From: Streptomyces tailanensis
GTDB lineage: Bacteria; Actinomycetota; Actinomycetes; Streptomycetales; Streptomycetaceae
Direction: 5' to 3'
Length of the DNA: 64,000 bases
Assembly: GCF_008386495.1 (NCBI RefSeq)
Contig: NZ_VTHJ01000056.1
Coordinates: 1 to 64,000 of the forward strand
Shown here: positions 11,395 through 19,794 of the stretch, piece after piece
How positions within the stretch are numbered: the first letter of the stretch is position 1
Layout: every line of letters begins with the position of its first letter
Notes under the pieces: generated by a model
Told to the model about the DNA's origin: nothing
The model's database searches: none
Seen by the model: the letters and a program-made list of their open reading frames with translations, nothing else
Translations under genes and position numbers: made by a program

Positions 11395-12357
11395 ATGACC
11401 GCAAGCACCACTCGTCGTACGACCGGCCTGCGCTCCCGGACAGCCGCGGTCGGCGCGATCGCGGTCGCGGGCGCCCTGCTGCTCACCTCTTGCGGTGACC
11501 AGACGGACAAGAACACGGACTCGGACAGTGCCTCCGCCTCCGCTGCCGCACCGCTCGCCGACAAGCTTCCCGCGGACATTCGCAAGGCGGGCGTCATCAA
11601 GGTGGGCTCCGACATCGCGTACCCGCCGGTCGAGTACATGGAGGACGGCAAGGCAGTCGGTATCGACCCGGACATCGCCGAGGCGCTGGGCAAGCAGCTG
11701 GGCGTGAAGTTCGAGTTCCAGAACAACAAGTTCGCGCAGCTCATCGTGGGCCTGGAGGCCGAGCGGTACAACGTGATCATGTCCGCGATGAACGACACGG
11801 CGGACCGCCAGAACGGCGTCGACTCCGACACCGGCAAGAAGGTCGGCAACGGCATCGACTTCGTCGACTACTTCACCGCCGGCACCTCGATCCTGGTCCA
11901 GAAGGGCAACCCCAAGGGCATCAAGTCCCTGGACGACCTGTGCGGCCAGGTCGTGGCCCTGCAGGTGGGCACCACCTCCGAGGGCATCGCCAAGGAGCAG
12001 AGCAAGAAGTGCGAGAAGGACGGCAAGAAGGCCATCAAGCTGCAGACCTTCGACACCGACCCCGAGGCGCTGCTCCGGCTCAAGCAGGGCGCGTCCGTCG
12101 CGGACCTGAATGACTTCCCGGTCGCGGCGTACAACGCGAAGACCTCCGGCGGCGGCAACGACTTCGAGGTCGTCGGTGACCAGATCGAGGCCGGCCCGTA
12201 CGGCATCGGTGTCAGCAAGAAGAACACCGAGCTGCGTGACGCCCTCCAGGCGGCGATGGCCGCGATCATCGAGAACGGCGAGTACGAGAAGATCCTCAAG
12301 GAGTGGAACGTCACCGACGGTGCTGTGACCGAGGCGAAGATCAACGGCGGCTCCTGA
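11395..12357 (+). CDS. Glutamate/amino-acid ABC transporter substrate-binding lipoprotein
   Basis: 320 residues. The signal peptide ends in the lipobox LTSC (Cys33), so the protein is a membrane-anchored extracellular receptor. The mature part is a family 3 periplasmic-binding fold, with IRKAGVIKVGSDIAYPPVEY near the mature N-terminus. It feeds polar amino acids, most likely glutamate, to the permease and ATPase that follow. ATG 11395 has CGGAGGAA upstream. First gene of a three-gene operon; S. coelicolor has an equivalent cluster near SCO5260. Confidence 0.92.
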   Translation: MTASTTRRTTGLRSRTAAVGAIAVAGALLLTSCGDQTDKNTDSDSASASAAAPLADKLPADIRKAGVIKVGSDIAYPPVEYMEDGKAVGIDPDIAEALGKQLGVKFEFQNNKFAQLIVGLEAERYNVIMSAMNDTADRQNGVDSDTGKKVGNGIDFVDYFTAGTSILVQKGNPKGIKSLDDLCGQVVALQVGTTSEGIAKEQSKKCEKDGKKAIKLQTFDTDPEALLRLKQGASVADLNDFPVAAYNAKTSGGGNDFEVVGDQIEAGPYGIGVSKKNTELRDALQAAMAAIIENGEYEKILKEWNVTDGAVTEAKINGGS

Positions 12358-12386
12358 GCCTCGCGCAACACTGAAGGGCAGTCACT

Positions 12387-13316
12387 GTGACTGACACTGT
12401 CGACAAGGTTCCGGCGTCGGCGCTACCGCCGGAGCAGATCAAGGCCATCCCGGTGCGTCACTACGGGCGCTGGGTGGCCGCGGTCGTGGTCGTCGCGATC
12501 CTGGTGCTGATCGGGATCGCGTTCTCCAACGCCAACATCAACTACGACGTCATCCCGGACTACCTCACGGCCGACACCATCCTGTCCGGCGCCTGGGCCA
12601 CGTTGTACATCTCGGTGCTCTCCATGGCGCTCGGCCTCGTCCTGGGCGTGGTCCTCGCCGTGATGCGCATGTCGTCGAACCCGGTCACGAGCACCGTGTC
12701 CTGGTTCTACATCTGGTTCTTCCGCGGCACGCCGGTGCTGGTGCAGTTGCTGCTCTGGTACAACATCGCCCTCGTGTTCCCCGTCCTGAACCTGGGGTTC
12801 TACAAGGACGAGATGAACCAGGTGATGACGCCGTTCCTGACGGCGCTGCTGGGTCTCGGGCTGAACGAGGCCGCGTACATGGCCGAGATCGTGCGGGCCG
12901 GTATCCAGTCCGTGGACGAGGGGCAGACGGAGGCGTCGCACGCGCTGGGCATGACGCGGGGGCAGACGCTGCGCCGCGTCGTCCTCCCGCAGGCCATGCG
13001 CGTGATCGTGCCGCCCAGCGGCAACGAGTTCATCAACATGCTGAAGACGTCGTCGCTGGTCTACACGGTGCAGTTCACCGAACTCATCAAGGCGGCCCAG
13101 GACATCTCCAGCACCTCGCTGGCGGTGGTCGAGATGTACTTCGTGGCCTCGATCTGGTATCTGCTCCTGACCAGCATCTTCAGCATCGGTCAGTACTATC
13201 TGGAGCGCCGCTACGCGCGTGGTTCGACGCGTAATCTGCCGCCGACCCCGTTGCAGCGTCTCAAGGCGAACGTCCGCCTGTTCGCTTCGTTCCGCCGTCC
13301 GGAGGCCGTCCGATGA
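12387..13316 (+). CDS. Amino-acid ABC transporter permease
   Basis: 309 residues. An N-terminal cytosolic stretch is followed by about five hydrophobic segments. The HisM/GlnP-type permease loop reads EASHALGMTRGQTLRRVVLPQ and contacts the ATPase. Residues 100-125 (MRMSSNPVTS...WFFRGTPVLVQLLLWY) are typical of the polar amino-acid family. It is a single permease, so it probably forms a homodimer. GTG start 30 bp after the lipoprotein stop; its end overlaps the ATPase start by 4 bp (ATGA). Confidence 0.92.
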   Translation: MTDTVDKVPASALPPEQIKAIPVRHYGRWVAAVVVVAILVLIGIAFSNANINYDVIPDYLTADTILSGAWATLYISVLSMALGLVLGVVLAVMRMSSNPVTSTVSWFYIWFFRGTPVLVQLLLWYNIALVFPVLNLGFYKDEMNQVMTPFLTALLGLGLNEAAYMAEIVRAGIQSVDEGQTEASHALGMTRGQTLRRVVLPQAMRVIVPPSGNEFINMLKTSSLVYTVQFTELIKAAQDISSTSLAVVEMYFVASIWYLLLTSIFSIGQYYLERRYARGSTRNLPPTPLQRLKANVRLFASFRRPEAVR

Positions 13317-14116
13317 CCGCTCTCAGCAAGGGCACCGATCTCGACAAGGGCACCGGCCGCCCGATGGTCAAGGCCGAGGGCGTGCACAAGTCCTTCGGGC
13401 CGGCGCACATCCTCAAGGGCATCGACCTGGAGGTGAACCCGCGCGAGGTGTTCTGCCTGATCGGCCCGTCCGGCTCCGGCAAGAGCACGTTCCTCAGGTG
13501 CATCAACCATCTTGAGAAGATCAGCGCCGGCCGGCTGTACGTCGACGGCGGCCTGGTCGGCTACCGGCAGAAGGGCGACAAGCTCTACGAGCTGAAGGAA
13601 AAGGAAGTGGCGGCGCAGCGACGGGACATCGGCATGGTGTTCCAGCGCTTCAACCTCTTCCCCCACATGACGGCTCTGGAGAACGTCATGGAGGCCCCGG
13701 TCCTGGTCAAGCGCGAGACCAAGGCCATCGCCCGGGAGCGGGCCGCACGCCTGCTGGACCGGGTGGGCCTCGGCGATCGCAAGGGTCACTACCCCGCCCA
13801 GCTCTCCGGCGGCCAGCAGCAGCGGGTGGCGATCGCCCGGGCGCTGGCCATGGAGCCGAAGCTGATGCTCTTCGACGAGCCGACCTCGGCCCTCGACCCG
13901 GAGCTGGTCGGCGAGGTCCTCGACGTCATGCGGGACCTCGCCGAGGACGGCATGACCATGATCGTGGTCACCCACGAGATGGGCTTCGCCCGTGAGGTCG
14001 GCGACTCGCTGGTCTTCATGGATGACGGTGTGGTGGTCGAATCCGGCCACCCGCGCGAGGTCCTGACGAACCCCCGGCACGACCGCACCAAGTCGTTCCT
14101 CTCCAAGGTGCTGTGA
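13313..14116 (+). CDS. Amino-acid ABC transporter ATP-binding protein
   Basis: 267 residues. Walker A GPSGSGKST is at residues 51-59, the LSGGQQQR signature near 163, Walker B LMLFDEPTSALD near 183 and the H-loop in VVTHEM. It hydrolyses ATP to drive the permease encoded immediately upstream. An insertion after Walker A (GGLVGYRQKGDKLYELKE) is common in actinobacterial GluA/GlnQ-type proteins. Translation is coupled through the 4-bp overlap. Confidence 0.94.
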   Translation: MTALSKGTDLDKGTGRPMVKAEGVHKSFGPAHILKGIDLEVNPREVFCLIGPSGSGKSTFLRCINHLEKISAGRLYVDGGLVGYRQKGDKLYELKEKEVAAQRRDIGMVFQRFNLFPHMTALENVMEAPVLVKRETKAIARERAARLLDRVGLGDRKGHYPAQLSGGQQQRVAIARALAMEPKLMLFDEPTSALDPELVGEVLDVMRDLAEDGMTMIVVTHEMGFAREVGDSLVFMDDGVVVESGHPREVLTNPRHDRTKSFLSKVL

Positions 14117-14124
14117 CTCCCCCG

Positions 14125-14166
14125 CGGGTTCACCCTCGACCGTAAGCGGGTTCCCCTCGACCGTAG
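14125..14166 (+). repeat. Two 21-bp direct repeats after the transporter operon
   Basis: Near-identical 21-mers at 14125-14145 and 14146-14166, each GCGGGTTC followed by CCTCGACCGTA. They abut without a spacer and could be a protein-binding site or slippage product. Confidence 0.7.
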
Positions 14167-14176
14167 GTACGTTCGC

Positions 14177-14210
14177 ACATCCCGCCATGCACGTCTGCAT
14201 GGCGGGATGT
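14177..14210 (+). promoter_or_regulatory. Perfect hairpin in leader of secreted protein A
   Basis: 15-bp perfect stem (14177-14191 with 14196-14210) and a CGTC loop. It could terminate the ABC operon 60 bp upstream. Its 3' arm and the next 70 bp are also recognisable upstream of the paralogous gene at 16912-17556, so it may instead be a shared leader or promoter element. Confidence 0.6.
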
Positions 14211-14281
14211 GTGGCGTCCGGGCCGATCATCGCTGTCGCCCGGCGGCGATGAGCGCCGCCCCTGCGTACGGGGAGAGATCC

Positions 14282-14941
14282 ATGAAGGCGAAGACGAGGC
14301 TGCTGGCGGTCGTACCGCTGGCCATGACGATGGTCGTCGGCGTGAACGCCGCCGAGGCGAACGCGGTCACCAAGCACTGGTCGAGCAAGCCGTACGGCGG
14401 CGGGTTCTCGACCTGGTCGGCGCCGTTGGACCGGTGTGTCACGGTCAACATCAGCGGGACGATGGAGTACCGCTGGTGGCGCAAGCAGCCCACGACCAAC
14501 CGCAAGGACATGTGGATCGACCAGGTCCGGCTGAAGAAGCCCCAGATGGAGATGATCGTCAAGGGCAACTGCCGCGCCAACGGCGCCCCGCGCAAGCTCA
14601 CCGCCGCGAAGATGTCGCAGGTCATCTACGACCACGGGTGCAAGACCTCCACGGCCATCACCGTCAGCTACCCGTTCGCCGTCGGTGTCACGCCGACCAA
14701 GAAGTGCGGCCGGATCAAGGTGGCCAAACGGAAGTCCTCGTTCTCGAACGACAACTCGAAGTACTACCAGTTCAACACGGGTCGTCCCGCGACGTTCAAG
14801 CCGGACGGCATGGACGCCGCTCCCTACAAGGGCAGGAAGAGCATCTGCCTGCGGGCCGACGTGACGGCCACCGCGGTCATCAAGAACTACGACGACTCGT
14901 TCAGCAAGACGATGAGCATCTGCGCGAAGGTCTTCAACTAG
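14282..14941 (+). CDS. Secreted six-cysteine protein A, unknown function
   Basis: 219 residues with a Sec signal peptide (MKAKTRLLAVVPLAMTMVVG, likely cleavage after AEANA). The mature part starts VTKHWSSKPYGG and has six cysteines, all conserved in the paralogue at 16912-17556, so three disulfides are plausible. Shared blocks include WSSKPYG, MEY.WW, LKxPQM, GCKTSTAITVS, PFAVGVTPT and KCGRIK. It is basic overall. The ATG has GGGGAGAG upstream. I do not recognise the family. It converges on the SARP gene, which separates the two paralogues. Confidence 0.8.
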   Translation: MKAKTRLLAVVPLAMTMVVGVNAAEANAVTKHWSSKPYGGGFSTWSAPLDRCVTVNISGTMEYRWWRKQPTTNRKDMWIDQVRLKKPQMEMIVKGNCRANGAPRKLTAAKMSQVIYDHGCKTSTAITVSYPFAVGVTPTKKCGRIKVAKRKSSFSNDNSKYYQFNTGRPATFKPDGMDAAPYKGRKSICLRADVTATAVIKNYDDSFSKTMSICAKVFN

Positions 14942-14979
14942 GAGAGCGGGTACGGACCCTCCGGTCCGTACCCACTCTC
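14942..14979. terminator. Convergent hairpin between secreted protein A and SARP gene
   Basis: 17-bp stem with one mismatch (14942-14958 with 14963-14979), loop CTCC. It starts at the stop codon of the secreted-protein gene and can serve both convergent transcripts. Confidence 0.85.
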
Positions 14980-15010
14980 GTACTGCTCCCAAGGCCCCGT
15001 AGGGCGGCGT

Positions 15011-16837
15011 TCACGCCGCTCTGAGTGACTCCGCCGACGCTCGGGCCGCGTGCGTGACCACCGCGCGAATGGGGCCGAGCACACGGAACCGGCGGCCGTA
15101 CGGCGTGTCCCGGGACTGGACCATCGACTGCTCCACGAGTGAGGCCAGCAAGGACACGACGCAGGTGGGGGACAGTGGAGGTCGCGAAGAAGCTCCCGCG
15201 GGATCCTCCACGTCCTCCAGGCTGAAAGCGCCGGGGAGCTCGGAGAGGCGCTGCAGGAGCAGTCGCTCCGCCTCGTCGAGGCGCTGGTATGACCACGCGA
15301 AGACGGACGTGAGCGTGGCGGGCCGTTCTCGGACATAGGGCGACCGGGTGGCCCGCGCGGGAGGGGTCGGTGCCATCAGGCAGTCGAGGCTGGTGTCAAG
15401 ACGGTCCGCGAGCGTCTTCATGGGGAGGACGCGGAGCCGGGCGGCGGCCAGTTCGAGTGCCAGAGGCAGGCCGTCCAGGCGGCGGCAGATACGCCCGGCC
15501 AGGGAACGGTCGCCGTGCGTGGCCCGGTACCCGGGCATGGCCTGGGCGGCCCGGTTCAGGAACAGCAGGGTGGCCGCGGTCTCCTCGTCGGCGACGGGGG
15601 TGGACAGCGGGCCCAGGGGCCAGACCACTTCACCGCTGATCCGCAGTGGGGCGCGCGATGTGGCGAGCACTGTCACATCAGGGTGAGCGAGCAGCCGGCG
15701 GACCAGAGAGGTGACGGCGGAGCCCATTGGGTCGAAGTCGTCCAGAACGACCAGCGTGCGCCTGCCCGGGCCGACGGTGAGCGCCTCACCGACATCGTCC
15801 GCCTGTTCGGAATCCAGCAGGGACACAAGCCTCGACAGTGCCGTCCGGCTGGGCGTGGTGACCGTCACCCCGTTGGGAAATCGGTCGGCCACCACACGCG
15901 CGGTGTCCAGAGCGAGCGCCGATTTTCCGCATCCGCCAGGACCCGTGACGGTCACCAGTCGCCCTTCCAGGGCGAGTTCGGCGAGCTCGGCGCGCTCGCG
16001 GTCGCGCCCGAGTACGGCGACGTGTGGTCGCGTCCCTTGCCAGTGAGGTTTGCCCACGGCGGTGCGGACGGAGAGGGGAGCGGCCGGCGGAGCAGAGATC
16101 TCATTGGCGAGAATCGCGCGGTGCAGCGCGCGGAGTTCGGCGTTCGGTCCGACGCCGAGTTCCCTGTCCAGCAGGGAGCACAACTCCTGGTACGTCTCCA
16201 GGGCTTCCTTCGTGCGGCCGCATCGGTGCAGGGCCAGGATCAGCCGCCCCCAGCGGTACTCGCGGAACGGCTGGGCCTGCACCAGCGTCCTGAACTCCCC
16301 TACCGCGTGGGCATGTTCACCCGCTGACAGGCGGGCGTCCATCATGTCCTCCTGGACGCTCAGCCGCATCTCCTCAAGTCGGGTGACCTGCGCCCGCAGA
16401 GGTTCCGACAGCTCCAGCGACTCCAGGACGTCGCCCCTCCACAGGTCCAGCGCCGCGACAAAGAACCGTACCGCCTGGTGTGACCGATCGGAGCGGGCGG
16501 CTTCCCGGGCGTCGGCGACGCGCCGCTCGAAGGCGGACAGGTCGAACTCGTCGGGGGCGATCCGGATGCCGTAGCCACCGCGGGACGCGACGACTATGGG
16601 CGCTCCCTGATCGTCCAAGTGCCGGCGGAGTGTGGAGATGTACGAGTGGAGATTGGCGCGGGCAGACGAAGGTGGTGCGTCTCCCCACAGGACGTCGATC
16701 AACTCATCGGTGGGGACGGTATGTCCATGGCGTAGCAGCAGAGCTGCCAGCAAAAGGCGGGTTTTGCGGCGAACAAGAGCCACCGGTTCACCTTTGTCGG
16801 TATTTATACGCAGTGGCCCCAGAATGTAGAATTTCAT
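15011..16837 (-). CDS. SARP family regulator with NB-ARC ATPase domain (AfsR-like, no TPR)
   Basis: 608 residues. Residues 1-95 are an OmpR-type winged helix (LLAALLLRHGHTVPTDELID). Residues 98-245 are the bacterial transcriptional activation domain. Residues 270 to about 560 form an NB-ARC-like ATPase with Walker A GPGGCGKS (299-306), Walker B LVVLDDFD (361-368) and LDGLPLALELAAARL. It lacks the C-terminal TPR array that makes AfsR nearly 1,000 residues. SARPs activate antibiotic and developmental genes by binding direct repeats near -35. No biosynthetic cluster adjoins; its neighbours on both sides are paralogous secreted proteins, likely targets. A hairpin covers its ribosome-binding site. 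Confidence 0.9.
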   Translation of the reverse strand: MKFYILGPLRINTDKGEPVALVRRKTRLLLAALLLRHGHTVPTDELIDVLWGDAPPSSARANLHSYISTLRRHLDDQGAPIVVASRGGYGIRIAPDEFDLSAFERRVADAREAARSDRSHQAVRFFVAALDLWRGDVLESLELSEPLRAQVTRLEEMRLSVQEDMMDARLSAGEHAHAVGEFRTLVQAQPFREYRWGRLILALHRCGRTKEALETYQELCSLLDRELGVGPNAELRALHRAILANEISAPPAAPLSVRTAVGKPHWQGTRPHVAVLGRDRERAELAELALEGRLVTVTGPGGCGKSALALDTARVVADRFPNGVTVTTPSRTALSRLVSLLDSEQADDVGEALTVGPGRRTLVVLDDFDPMGSAVTSLVRRLLAHPDVTVLATSRAPLRISGEVVWPLGPLSTPVADEETAATLLFLNRAAQAMPGYRATHGDRSLAGRICRRLDGLPLALELAAARLRVLPMKTLADRLDTSLDCLMAPTPPARATRSPYVRERPATLTSVFAWSYQRLDEAERLLLQRLSELPGAFSLEDVEDPAGASSRPPLSPTCVVSLLASLVEQSMVQSRDTPYGRRFRVLGPIRAVVTHAARASAESLRAA

Positions 16838-16844
16838 TGTCTAT

Positions 16845-16883
16845 CCCCCGTGTTCAGTAGCCGGATACTACTGAACACGGGGG
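16845..16883 (-). terminator. 16-bp hairpin ending in the SARP Shine-Dalgarno
   Basis: Perfect stem 16845-16860 with 16868-16883 and a 7-nt loop. On the minus strand it follows secreted gene B by 28 bp. Its 3' arm supplies GGGGG, the only ribosome-binding candidate, 7 nt before the SARP ATG. It can act as a terminator for gene B and as a lid on SARP translation. Confidence 0.75.
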
Positions 16884-16911
16884 ACTTCGATCCAGTATCA
16901 ATAGGCCTTTA

Positions 16912-17556
16912 TCAGTAGACCTTTACACAGATCTTCGCGGTCTTCCCGAAGGAATCCGAACGGCTACCGTCGTACGCGGTGTAGACGGCGTCGGCCCGCA
17001 CACAGGCCTGGTTACGGCCGGCGATGGGTGCGGCACTGATGGTCTTCTTGAAAGTCGCCTTCCGGCCACTGTTGAACTGGGCGTACGTCGAGGCGTTGTT
17101 GGTGTACTTGGTCGACATCTTGGCGGTCTTGATGCGGCCGCACTTCTGGGTGGGCGTCACGCCTACCGCGAAGGGAAAACTGACCGTGATGGCCGTGGAG
17201 GTCTTGCACCCGGAGTCGTAGTAGCGCTGCGACAACGACGCGTCGGTCAGCTTCTTGGGTGCCCCGGCACGGCCGCACTTACCCTTGATGCGCATCACCA
17301 TCTGCGGGTCCTTGAGGCGGATCTGCTCGACCCACTTCTCCTTGGAGCCCGGCTTCTTGTACCACCAGAGGTACTCCATCTTCCCGGTCAGATCGACCAC
17401 AATGCACTTTTGCAGCGGCTTGGAGTAATTCACGAACGTCACGCCGTACGGCTTGCTCGACCATTTCTTGGTCACCGCTTCCGCCTGCGCGTTCATGCCC
17501 ACAACCATCATCAGGGCCAGCGGCGCGACAGCCAGGGCACGCTTCTTCGCCTTCAC
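16912..17556 (-). CDS. Secreted six-cysteine protein B, unknown function
   Basis: 214 residues, paralogue of the protein at 14282-14941. The signal peptide reads VKAKKRALAVAPLALMMVVG, cleaved near AQAEA. The mature chain starts VTKKWSSKPYG, with six conserved cysteines and a Lys-rich basic surface. GTG 17556 was chosen because it aligns with the ATG of the paralogue and has AAGGAGAG seven bases upstream. Lies directly upstream of, and co-directional with, the SARP gene. The leader is homologous to that of gene A. Function unknown; toxin, cell-wall ligand or morphogen roles are all open. Confidence 0.8.
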   Translation of the reverse strand: MKAKKRALAVAPLALMMVVGMNAQAEAVTKKWSSKPYGVTFVNYSKPLQKCIVVDLTGKMEYLWWYKKPGSKEKWVEQIRLKDPQMVMRIKGKCGRAGAPKKLTDASLSQRYYDSGCKTSTAITVSFPFAVGVTPTQKCGRIKTAKMSTKYTNNASTYAQFNSGRKATFKKTISAAPIAGRNQACVRADAVYTAYDGSRSDSFGKTAKICVKVY

Positions 17557-17748
17557 TCGCACTCTCCTTGGGAACGGGCGGCGCCGATCACCACCTGAGG
17601 CGACGATCGCGCGGCCCGCCACACACCCCGCCATACGCGAGTGCATGGTGTGCGTGGCGCGCGAGGTGTGCGTGGCGCGCCCGGACACCGCACTCCGGAC
17701 ACAGAACTCACCTTCGCGAGGAGGGACTTCGCGCAGTCGTGCCGCGCG

Positions 17749-18507
17749 CTACTTGAGCGCCAGCACCAGCGAGTCCGACGGCGAGCTCCACACCGTGCGG
17801 GCCTCGGCGAAGCCCTTGTCGCGCAGGACGCGCGTGTGCCAGTCGGCGCTCTGGACGTCGCCCTCGGCGTGCTCGCCGTAGATCTCGAAACGGCGGGCCG
17901 TCGGCGCGGCGAGGACGGGGTCCTGGGCGGCGAGCTGCCACCATGCGGCCCAGTCGACGGCACCCTTCGCCTTGGCCTGTTCCATACGGGCGTGGCGGTG
18001 CGCGCGCTCCGCCGCGTTGATCCGGGGCGTGGTCTCGTCGATCATGTGGTCCGCGTTCACGAAGACACCGCCGTCGCGGACGAGCTCCGCGACCTGACCG
18101 TAGAGGGCGGCGAGGGGTTCGCTGTGCAGCCAGTGCAGGGCGGTGGCCGTCAGGACGGCGTCGTACGCGTCGTACGGCAGTTGCGTGGGCCAGTCGGGGT
18201 CGGTGAGGTCGGCGGTGACGAAGGTGACGCGCCGGTCGCCCGTGAAGGTGCCCTCGGCGATGGTGAGGAGCGCGGGGTCGAGGTCGATACCGGTGCTGAC
18301 GGCGTTCGGGAACCGCGCGAACAGCCTGGACGTGATGGATCCCGTACCGCAGGCGAGGTCGAGGACGCGGGGTTCGGGGCCGACGAGGGCCTCGACCATG
18401 TCCAGCATGACCCGGAACCGCTCCTCGCGGTCCGGCATGTACCACTCCTGCTGCCGGTCCCAGCTCTCCTGCCAGGCGCGCCAGTCGGTTCCGGTCGTGG
18501 TGGTCAT
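17749..18507 (-). CDS. SAM-dependent class I methyltransferase
   Basis: 252 residues. SAM motif I is VLDLACGTGS, the acidic loop is STGIDLDPALL, and motif II/III is TATALHWLHS. This trans-aconitate methyltransferase-like group acts on small molecules, but the substrate is unknown. ATG 18507 (MTTTTGTDWRAW) has AAGGGGG upstream. It is divergent from the CGNR regulator gene, sharing a 146-bp control region with nonamer repeats. Confidence 0.86.
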   Translation of the reverse strand: MTTTTGTDWRAWQESWDRQQEWYMPDREERFRVMLDMVEALVGPEPRVLDLACGTGSITSRLFARFPNAVSTGIDLDPALLTIAEGTFTGDRRVTFVTADLTDPDWPTQLPYDAYDAVLTATALHWLHSEPLAALYGQVAELVRDGGVFVNADHMIDETTPRINAAERAHRHARMEQAKAKGAVDWAAWWQLAAQDPVLAAPTARRFEIYGEHAEGDVQSADWHTRVLRDKGFAEARTVWSSPSDSLVLALK

Positions 18508-18545
18508 GGAAGCCCCCTTGTCTCCGCACACCGCGTCGCACGCGC

Positions 18546-18590
18546 AATACCCGTAGCACCCGTAATACCCGCGATATCCGTAATACCCTG
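18546..18590. repeat. Five imperfect 9-bp repeats in divergent promoter region
   Basis: Consecutive nonamers AATACCCGT, AGCACCCGT, AATACCCGC, GATATCCGT and AATACCCTG. They sit between the methyltransferase and CGNR genes, where a regulator array would be expected. Confidence 0.65.
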
Positions 18591-18653
18591 TAAGCGTGAG
18601 CAGCTGTTACTGACCGCATCGACGACGATAGACCGCCCCCGTAAGGACTACAA

Positions 18654-19283
18654 GTGGAACTGGCCTATTACTCGGATTACGCCGTGCGTCTCGTCAACAC
18701 CGAGGAGCCGTCCCGGGGCAAGGACACGCTGACCTCGGTGGACGCGGTGCGTGACCTCTTCGGGGTCAACCAGTCGGCGGCCCGTCGCGCCACGGACGCC
18801 GACGTGACGCGATTCCGCTCGGTCCGCACCCGGCTGCGGGCGGTCTTCGAGGCGGCGGACGGCGGCGACGAGACCCTGGCCGTGGACCTCCTGAACTCAC
18901 TCCTCCTGGAGTTCCCGGTGAGCCCGCAGATCTCCGGCCACGACTTCCGCGACGACGACGGCCGCCCGCTGTGGCACATGCACCTGGCGGACCATCCCTC
19001 GAACGCGACCGCGGGCTATGCCGCCATCGCCACGATGGGCCTCGCGTTCCACCTGACCGAGTACGGCGTGGACCGCCTCGGCCTCTGCGAGGCCGCACCG
19101 TGCCGCAACGCCTACCTCGACACCTCCACCAACCGCTCCCGGCGCTACTGCTCGGACCGCTGCGCGACCCGCGCCAACGTGGCGGCCTACCGCGCCCGCA
19201 AACGCCTGGAGGCGGACCGGTCGCAGAGCACGGGACGGGCGGCCGACACGACCCAGCGAGCGAGCGCGAACGGCGAACGCTGA
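18654..19283 (+). CDS. CGNR zinc-finger (ABATE domain) protein, putative regulator
   Basis: 209 residues. The N-terminal ABATE-type stress-domain is followed by a zinc ribbon with CEAAPC...YCSDRC (about residues 144-169) and the basic VAAYRARKR helix. Such proteins are thought to bind DNA or RNA; targets are unknown. GTG 18654 is used. The last 97 bp overlap the 3' end of the convergent protease gene sodX, so either the tail is longer than needed or the two transcripts interfere. Confidence 0.85.
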   Translation: MELAYYSDYAVRLVNTEEPSRGKDTLTSVDAVRDLFGVNQSAARRATDADVTRFRSVRTRLRAVFEAADGGDETLAVDLLNSLLLEFPVSPQISGHDFRDDDGRPLWHMHLADHPSNATAGYAAIATMGLAFHLTEYGVDRLGLCEAAPCRNAYLDTSTNRSRRYCSDRCATRANVAAYRARKRLEADRSQSTGRAADTTQRASANGER

Positions 19284-19648
19284 CCGTCGCCATCGCCGTC
19301 GCCGCCGACGGGGCGGGGCCTGGGCCGGAAACGGAACCGCACCTTCCCCAGCACGAGTTCGTCGGGCACGACCCCGTAGTCCGTGCTGTCCCCGCCGGCG
19401 TACGCGTTGTCCCCGAGCACCCACCAGCCGCCGTCGCGCCGCTCGGCGATCCGCTTGACGACGAGCAGGTCCTGCTGGAAGGGGTGCCGCAGCACGACCA
19501 CGTCACCGACCCGCAGCCGCGCCCCGTAGTGGACGAGCAGCCGGTCCCCGTGGTGCAGCGTCGGCACCATGGACGGTCCCGTGACCTCCGCTGCCCCCAA
19601 GGGCAGGACGGCCCTCCCCCGCTCGGTCTCCTGCGACAGCTCCGGCAT
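19187..19648 (-). CDS. sodX: Nickel superoxide dismutase maturation protease
   Basis: 153-residue S26/S24-type signal-peptidase-like protease. The catalytic Ser lies in TGPSMVPTLHHGD; the general-base Lys lies in LVVKRIAER. The GDNAYAGGDST box is typical of signal peptidase-fold proteins. Encoded divergently from sodN with 146 bp between starts, it is expected to remove the 14-residue SodN propeptide to expose the Ni-binding His1. ATG 19648 has GGGGAGG nearby; ATG 19672 is an alternative. C-terminal 50 residues are basic and overlap the CGNR gene on the other strand. Confidence 0.9.
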   Translation of the reverse strand: MPELSQETERGRAVLPLGAAEVTGPSMVPTLHHGDRLLVHYGARLRVGDVVVLRHPFQQDLLVVKRIAERRDGGWWVLGDNAYAGGDSTDYGVVPDELVLGKVRFRFRPRPRPVGGDGDGDGQRSPFALARWVVSAARPVLCDRSASRRLRAR

Positions 19649-19794
19649 CACCCGGCACCTCCCCGGTTCCATCCTCCACCAGTCCCAGTCTGACCCCGGA
19701 CTTTTGTCCTAAGCCCATGGGGGCACTCGCCAAAACCTCTCACGCAGGGAGTAATGTCCCACCTGAGAAGACGATCACGAGGAAGGAATGCTCC

